Part shown: piece by piece, positions 8,305 through 11,627 of the stretch
Numbering within the stretch: position 1 is the first letter of the stretch
Layout: each line of letters opens with the position of its first letter
Source of the DNA: Endotrypanum monterogeii
Taxonomy: Eukaryota; Euglenozoa; Kinetoplastea; Trypanosomatida; Trypanosomatidae
Direction of reading: 5' to 3'
Length of the DNA: 11,627 bases
Assembly (NCBI GenBank): GCA_000333855.2
Contig: KV784176.1
Coordinates: 192,459-204,085, forward strand
Program-made: the position numbers and the translations under genes
The notes under the pieces: model-generated
Told to the model about the DNA's origin: nothing
The model's database searches: none
The model's input: the letters and a program-made list of their open reading frames with translations, nothing else

Positions 8305-8620
8305 GTGTATGTGACAGCCCAGTGATACACGATAGAGCATTTTGTGCGACCACTAGTGCCCCCTCCTTCCCCCCCCCCATCCCACATGTAGCTTCCATTA
8401 TGGTTTAGTGGCTGGTGGACGCCGGTGGAAAAAGAGAGGCGAGCACACACACGTTGAGCATTTGCTGCATGGGACTCCCCCTTGCTCATTCCGTCTTCAG
8501 TACACCGCTCTATCTCGCTACCGCTCTTGCGCATCCTTCCCCACGCCCTCCCAGGACATCACTTCACGTCACCGCCCGGCATTACGGGCGAGCTGAGCCG
8601 TACTCTCCTGTGTATCCATA

Positions 8621-8636
8621 CGTGTGTGTGTGTGTG
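8621..8636 (+). repeat. Short GT microsatellite
   Basis: GT run of about 16 nt in the spacer before gene 3. Confidence 0.8.
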
Positions 8637-9183
8637 CCTCACTACTACTACTCGCTGCAGCTCATGCTTGTATCATGTTTTGCGATGCGCCTTTTTTCTC
8701 CCCCCTCCACGTACTCATTACGCTCGGATACCTGTGGGTGCAGGCGTAGCGGTAGCGGTGAGCTGCGTGGAGCTATGCTGATGAATTCTTTTGCAGTGCA
8801 GGCGATGATGACTTGCTGCGCACTGCTGCAGCGCGCATCTCCGGCACGCTAGTTTGCGGCTCGTATTCACCGTGTGTTTTTGGACGGTGGACACCACTGT
8901 TGGGCAGCGCTCAACGAGCCGCGGCGCCATGCGGAACGCGGATGTGGGCGACACAGCGGTGCGCCGCGCAGGGTGAGCGACGATGGTTAGGTAACTCGTT
9001 ACAGGACAGCAACTGTTGGGTGTGTGCTCCGTATAGGCGGGTCTCGCGATGTCGCCGGAAGAGCAAAAGCTGAGCAGACGAGACGGGCGCGGAGGGCAAG
9101 CAGGCGTGTGCAGAGTGAGGTGTTAGCGACTGGCGTGAGGGGCAGCACGCACCTTGCACAGGGAGTCACGTGAGCCTTCACTG

Positions 9184-9216
9184 CCCCCTCCCCTATCTTC
9201 CCTTTTGCTGCTGCAG
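9184..9216 (+). promoter_or_regulatory. Pyrimidine tract plus AG, candidate splice acceptor
   Basis: A CT-rich tract ends in GCAG at 9213-9216. The ORF starting with a good ACCATGG context at 9331 lies 115 nt downstream with no AUG seen between. It is the reason for listing that ORF. Confidence 0.35.
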
Positions 9217-9330
9217 GTGCGGTCTCCATCATAGTGCACGGTGCGCACGAGGTGGTACTTTGCACGCCACCTGGCTCAGCATTTGCTCCTCTTGCCCATC
9301 TGCTGCCACGAGCGCTCTCTTATCTTCACC

Positions 9331-9558
9331 ATGGCGCCGCGCCCTTTTTCTTTCCTGCTCATCAAGAACCTGGTGAGCCTTGCCCACTCGCAGCATATTC
9401 CCCTGCCTCGCGCCGCTTACCGTGGCACCTGCTGCTGCGGCCTCGGTGCCGTTACCCACGAAGAAGCGCTGCGTACGTGTTTCCCTCCACCCTCCTCGCC
9501 TGGTGTGTCAGCAGCGGCTCCCTTTGCTCCGCTGAATAGTGTCCAAGCCGTCGCCTAG
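9331..9558 (+). CDS. Candidate small hypothetical protein (75 aa)
   Basis: An open frame of 75 codons begins at ACCATGG, preceded by an acceptor-like tract. Codons are moderately GC-ending, closer to the GP63 genes than most spacer sequence. The product has a hydrophobic, basic N-terminus (FSFLLIKNL), a Cys triplet around residue 34 and a Pro- and Ala-rich end. I do not recognise it. The N-terminus could suit a mitochondrial or membrane protein, but a chance ORF in GC-rich DNA is at least as likely. Confidence 0.22.
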   Translation: MAPRPFSFLLIKNLVSLAHSQHIPLPRAAYRGTCCCGLGAVTHEEALRTCFPPPSSPGVSAAAPFAPLNSVQAVA

Positions 9559-9800
9559 CCAGGGAGTGGGACTCGTCTGTATATGCTTGATGCTGCCCCC
9601 TCACTCACGCCCATCCACACCCTCTCCAAGCCTTTCCTCGCTGTTTCCCGTCTTACCATTCAACCTTGACATGCTCTCTTACACAGGATCTGATCCCAAA
9701 CCCTATTTTCCTTCGACTCTAACAGACTCGCCCACATAACACCAACTAACTCACCACCACGATAGGCACACAACGCACAAACACCATCTGGCGGTGCGCT

Positions 9801-9858
9801 TCCTCCCCGCCTTGCTCTCCTTACACTTCGATACCCCGTTCTTTCATCTCTGACACAG
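9801..9858 (+). promoter_or_regulatory. Candidate spliced-leader acceptor of GP63 gene 3
   Basis: A pyrimidine-rich stretch (9801-9850) is followed by ACACAG with AG at 9857-9858, only four bases before the ATG at 9863. Such a leader would be very short, so the upstream AG at 9684-9685 after another tract is an alternative. The region is unrelated to the 5' flank of genes 1 and 2. Confidence 0.3.
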
Positions 9859-9862
9859 CACC

Positions 9863-11606
9863 ATGCCCCAGCAACTGCAGGAGCCTGCAGCGTGTGCGCG
9901 GTGCCGCCGCGCGGCTGGTGTGCCTCATCACGGCGGTGTGCGTCGCCGTTGCTATCGGCGCCGCCTCCGTGTGGGCGCAGGTCGCCGAGCACCGCTGCAT
10001 CCACGACGAGGTGCAGCAGCGCGTGCTGGAGTCGGCGGCGCAGCGACACCGCGACCGCGGCACCCTGTCGGCTGTGGGTCTGCCCTATGTTGCCACAGCA
10101 GCCACACTGGCGGCCGAGGGCGGTGCAGCGGAGTACGCGCTGGCCGACCGTGCGTCGCCCAGGGTGGCGCGCGCCGCAGAGTGGGGCAAGCTGCGCATTA
10201 AGGTGTTCACGGAGGACCTGACGGACCCTGCCTATCACTGCACCCGCGTAGGACAGCGTATCAGTGATCACGACAGCGCTATCGTGAACTGTACCGCTGA
10301 TGATGTGCTGACCCAGAACAAGCGCGACATCTTGATGAATTATCTTCTCCCCGAGGCCCTGAAACTGCACACGGAGCGGCTGAAGGTGCGCCAGATGCAG
10401 AGCACCTGGGTTGTGACGGGTATGACTAATAATGTTTGCGGTGACTTCAACGTTCCCGAAGCACACCTCACCGACGGATTCAGTGACACCGATTTCGTGC
10501 TCTACGTCGCATCGGTTCCGAGCAAAGAAAACGTGCTTGCGTGGGCCACCACCTGTCAGGTATTTGCCGACGGTCAGCCCGCCGTTGGAGTCGTCAACAT
10601 ACCTGCAGCCTACATTGTCTCCCCCTACGACCAAAGCGCCATACGCACGGTGGCACACGAGATAGCGCATGCGCTGGGCTTCAACATGAGGCTTTTTGAG
10701 AAGGCCGGAATACTGAGTGTCCGTAAGGTCCGCGGCAAGCCCCATGCGGTTCCTGTGATAAACAGTAGCACAGTCGTGTCCAAGGCACGCGAGCACTACG
10801 ACTGCGACTCTGTATCGTACGTTGAACTGGAGGACCAGGGCGGCTCTGGTTCTGCAGGATCACACTTGAAGATGCGCAACGCCAAGGACGACCTCATGGC
10901 GCCTGCCAGCAGTGCTGGGTACTACAGCGCGCTGACGATGGCCGTCCTTCAGGATCTCGGCTTCTACCAGGCGGACTTCAGCAAGGCCGAGGAGATGTCG
11001 TGGGGCCGCAACGCCGGCTGCGACTTCCTGACCAAGAAGTGCATGGAGAAGGGCGTCACGCAGTGGCCGGGGATGTTCTGCAGGAGGAGTAGCGGAGAGG
11101 CTCGGTGCCCGACGCACCGTCTGCGGATCGGAACGTGTCATGCGGGCCGATACCCGAGAGATGTGCCGAGCTACTATCAGTACTTCGCCAACCCCGTGCT
11201 TGCTGGAGCTTCATCTTACATGGATTACTGCCCGTATGTGACGTCCTATAATAAAGGCTCCTGCAGCCAGGATCCCACGACGGCACCGGCGCTTTTCAAG
11301 AACTTCAACGTGTTCTCCGACGCGGCACGCTGCATCGATGGTTCGTTTGCGCCGAAGGGCAATGCGGCTCAAAAAGACCTTTACACCGGCATGTGCGCGA
11401 ACGTGAGGTGTGACACGGCGACGCGGACGTACAGCATCCAGGTGTACAAGAGCAGCGTCTACGTGAACTGCACACCGGGTGAGAAGGTCACACTGTCGGA
11501 TGTCAGCGACGGCTTCGAGGAGGGCGGCTACATCAGGTGCCCGCCGTACGCGGAGGTGTGCCAGGGCAACATCAAGGCTGCCCTCGACTTTGAGGAGGCC
11601 GAGTGA
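9863..11606 (+). CDS. GP63: GP63 / leishmanolysin, no GPI tail, start codon out of frame by one base
   Basis: The protease frame is open from well upstream to the stop at 11604-11606. Its only plausible start, ATG at 9863, is one base out of frame because four C follow (9866-9869). The frame has no other ATG until 10335, past the signal peptide and propeptide, and the GTG at 9894 is not a normal start in this group. So the copy is either a pseudogene or carries a sequence error. Beyond the frameshift all parts are present: a hydrophobic signal segment, HRCIHD with the cysteine switch, HEIAH (10656-10670), third His (10863-10865), Met-turn (10896-10898) and the Cys-rich domain. The spacing from the second to the third zinc His is 65 residues, one fewer than in genes 1 and 2. 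It ends FEEAE with no hydrophobic tail, so a product would lack a GPI anchor. About 580 aa would be the full length if the frame were intact. Sequons NCT and NSS are present. Confidence 0.88.
10334..10634 (+). repeat. Gene 2 / gene 3 shared block A, copy 2
   Basis: Matches 5103-5403 with one mismatch. It begins just after the KRDI codons and ends before the active-site helix. Confidence 0.85.
10809..11082 (+). repeat. Gene 2 / gene 3 shared block B, copy 2
   Basis: Matches 5581-5854 with two mismatches. It ends at the FC codons where the C-terminal domains of the two genes become different. Confidence 0.85.
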
Positions 11607-11627
11607 CGCGGAAGTGGTCACCGCACC

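Larger units (their letters stand above)
8305..9862 (+). other. Intergenic spacer before GP63 gene 3
   Basis: About 1.56 kb. The first part (8305-8810) is CT-rich with a TG run at 8621-8636. The middle (about 8810-9165) is more GC- and purine-rich and unlike the rest. The last part holds pyrimidine tracts at 9184-9216, about 9590-9685 and 9801-9850, and a weak candidate ORF at 9331-9558. No RNA gene was recognised. Confidence 0.5.

Noticed and set aside
7700..8408. The 7700 ORF as a gene interrupted by the GP63 fragment
   Set aside because: Joining 7930 directly to 8305 gives a stop after only a few codons, so removing the fragment does not reveal a longer gene.
9894..9896. GTG as the start of GP63 gene 3
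   Set aside because: GTG starts are not expected in a eukaryotic nuclear gene. The out-of-frame ATG at 9863 better explains the layout as a one-base frameshift.
9660..10796. Antisense open frame of 378 codons
   Set aside because: It lies opposite gene 3 and arises from the strong GC bias at third codon positions. It has no recognisable motif, and similar antisense frames lie opposite gene 1 (768-1607) and the fragment (7689-8534).

Overview
The window looks like nuclear DNA of a trypanosomatid. It is almost certainly a Leishmania (or close relative) and, by the style of the sequence, plausibly a species of the Viannia subgenus; the subgenus is inference. All recognisable genes are intronless, lie on the + strand and encode GP63/leishmanolysin (major surface protease, peptidase family M8). 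The spaces between them are long, rich in pyrimidine tracts followed by AG (trans-splice acceptor style), and full of simple repeats, as expected of a polycistronic kinetoplastid array.

Layout: (1) a GP63 gene at 171-2246 with signal peptide, cysteine-switch propeptide, complete zinc site, an unusual Lys-rich C-terminal extension with two tandem 19-residue repeats, and a GPI-type hydrophobic tail; (2) a 2.2 kb spacer with two facing (TG)n/(CA)n microsatellites, an AT repeat and poly-T tracts; (3) a second GP63 gene at 4606-6372, whose 5' UTR, signal peptide and propeptide are identical to gene 1 but which ends early without a GPI tail; (4) a 1.56 kb spacer; (5) a 374-bp internal GP63 fragment (7931-8304) copied from a gene like gene 1, carrying the active site but no start, propeptide or C-terminus; (6) a further 1.56 kb spacer with one weak candidate small ORF (9331-9558); (7) a third full-length GP63 gene (9863-11606), also without a GPI tail, whose only plausible ATG is one base out of frame because of a CCCC run directly after the start codon.

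The genes are a mosaic. Gene 2 matches gene 1 exactly over 528 bp at its 5' end and matches gene 3 almost exactly over two internal blocks of 301 and 274 bp, while the segments between and after are clearly diverged. This is the signature of repeated gene conversion or unequal exchange in a tandem array. The likely outcome is one GPI-anchored surface protease plus two isoforms that lack an anchor and may be secreted, with a fragment that could act as a donor for further conversion. I found no RNA gene, CRISPR array or certain transposon, and no evidence of a wholly new system; the interest lies in the mosaic structure and the broken or variant copies.
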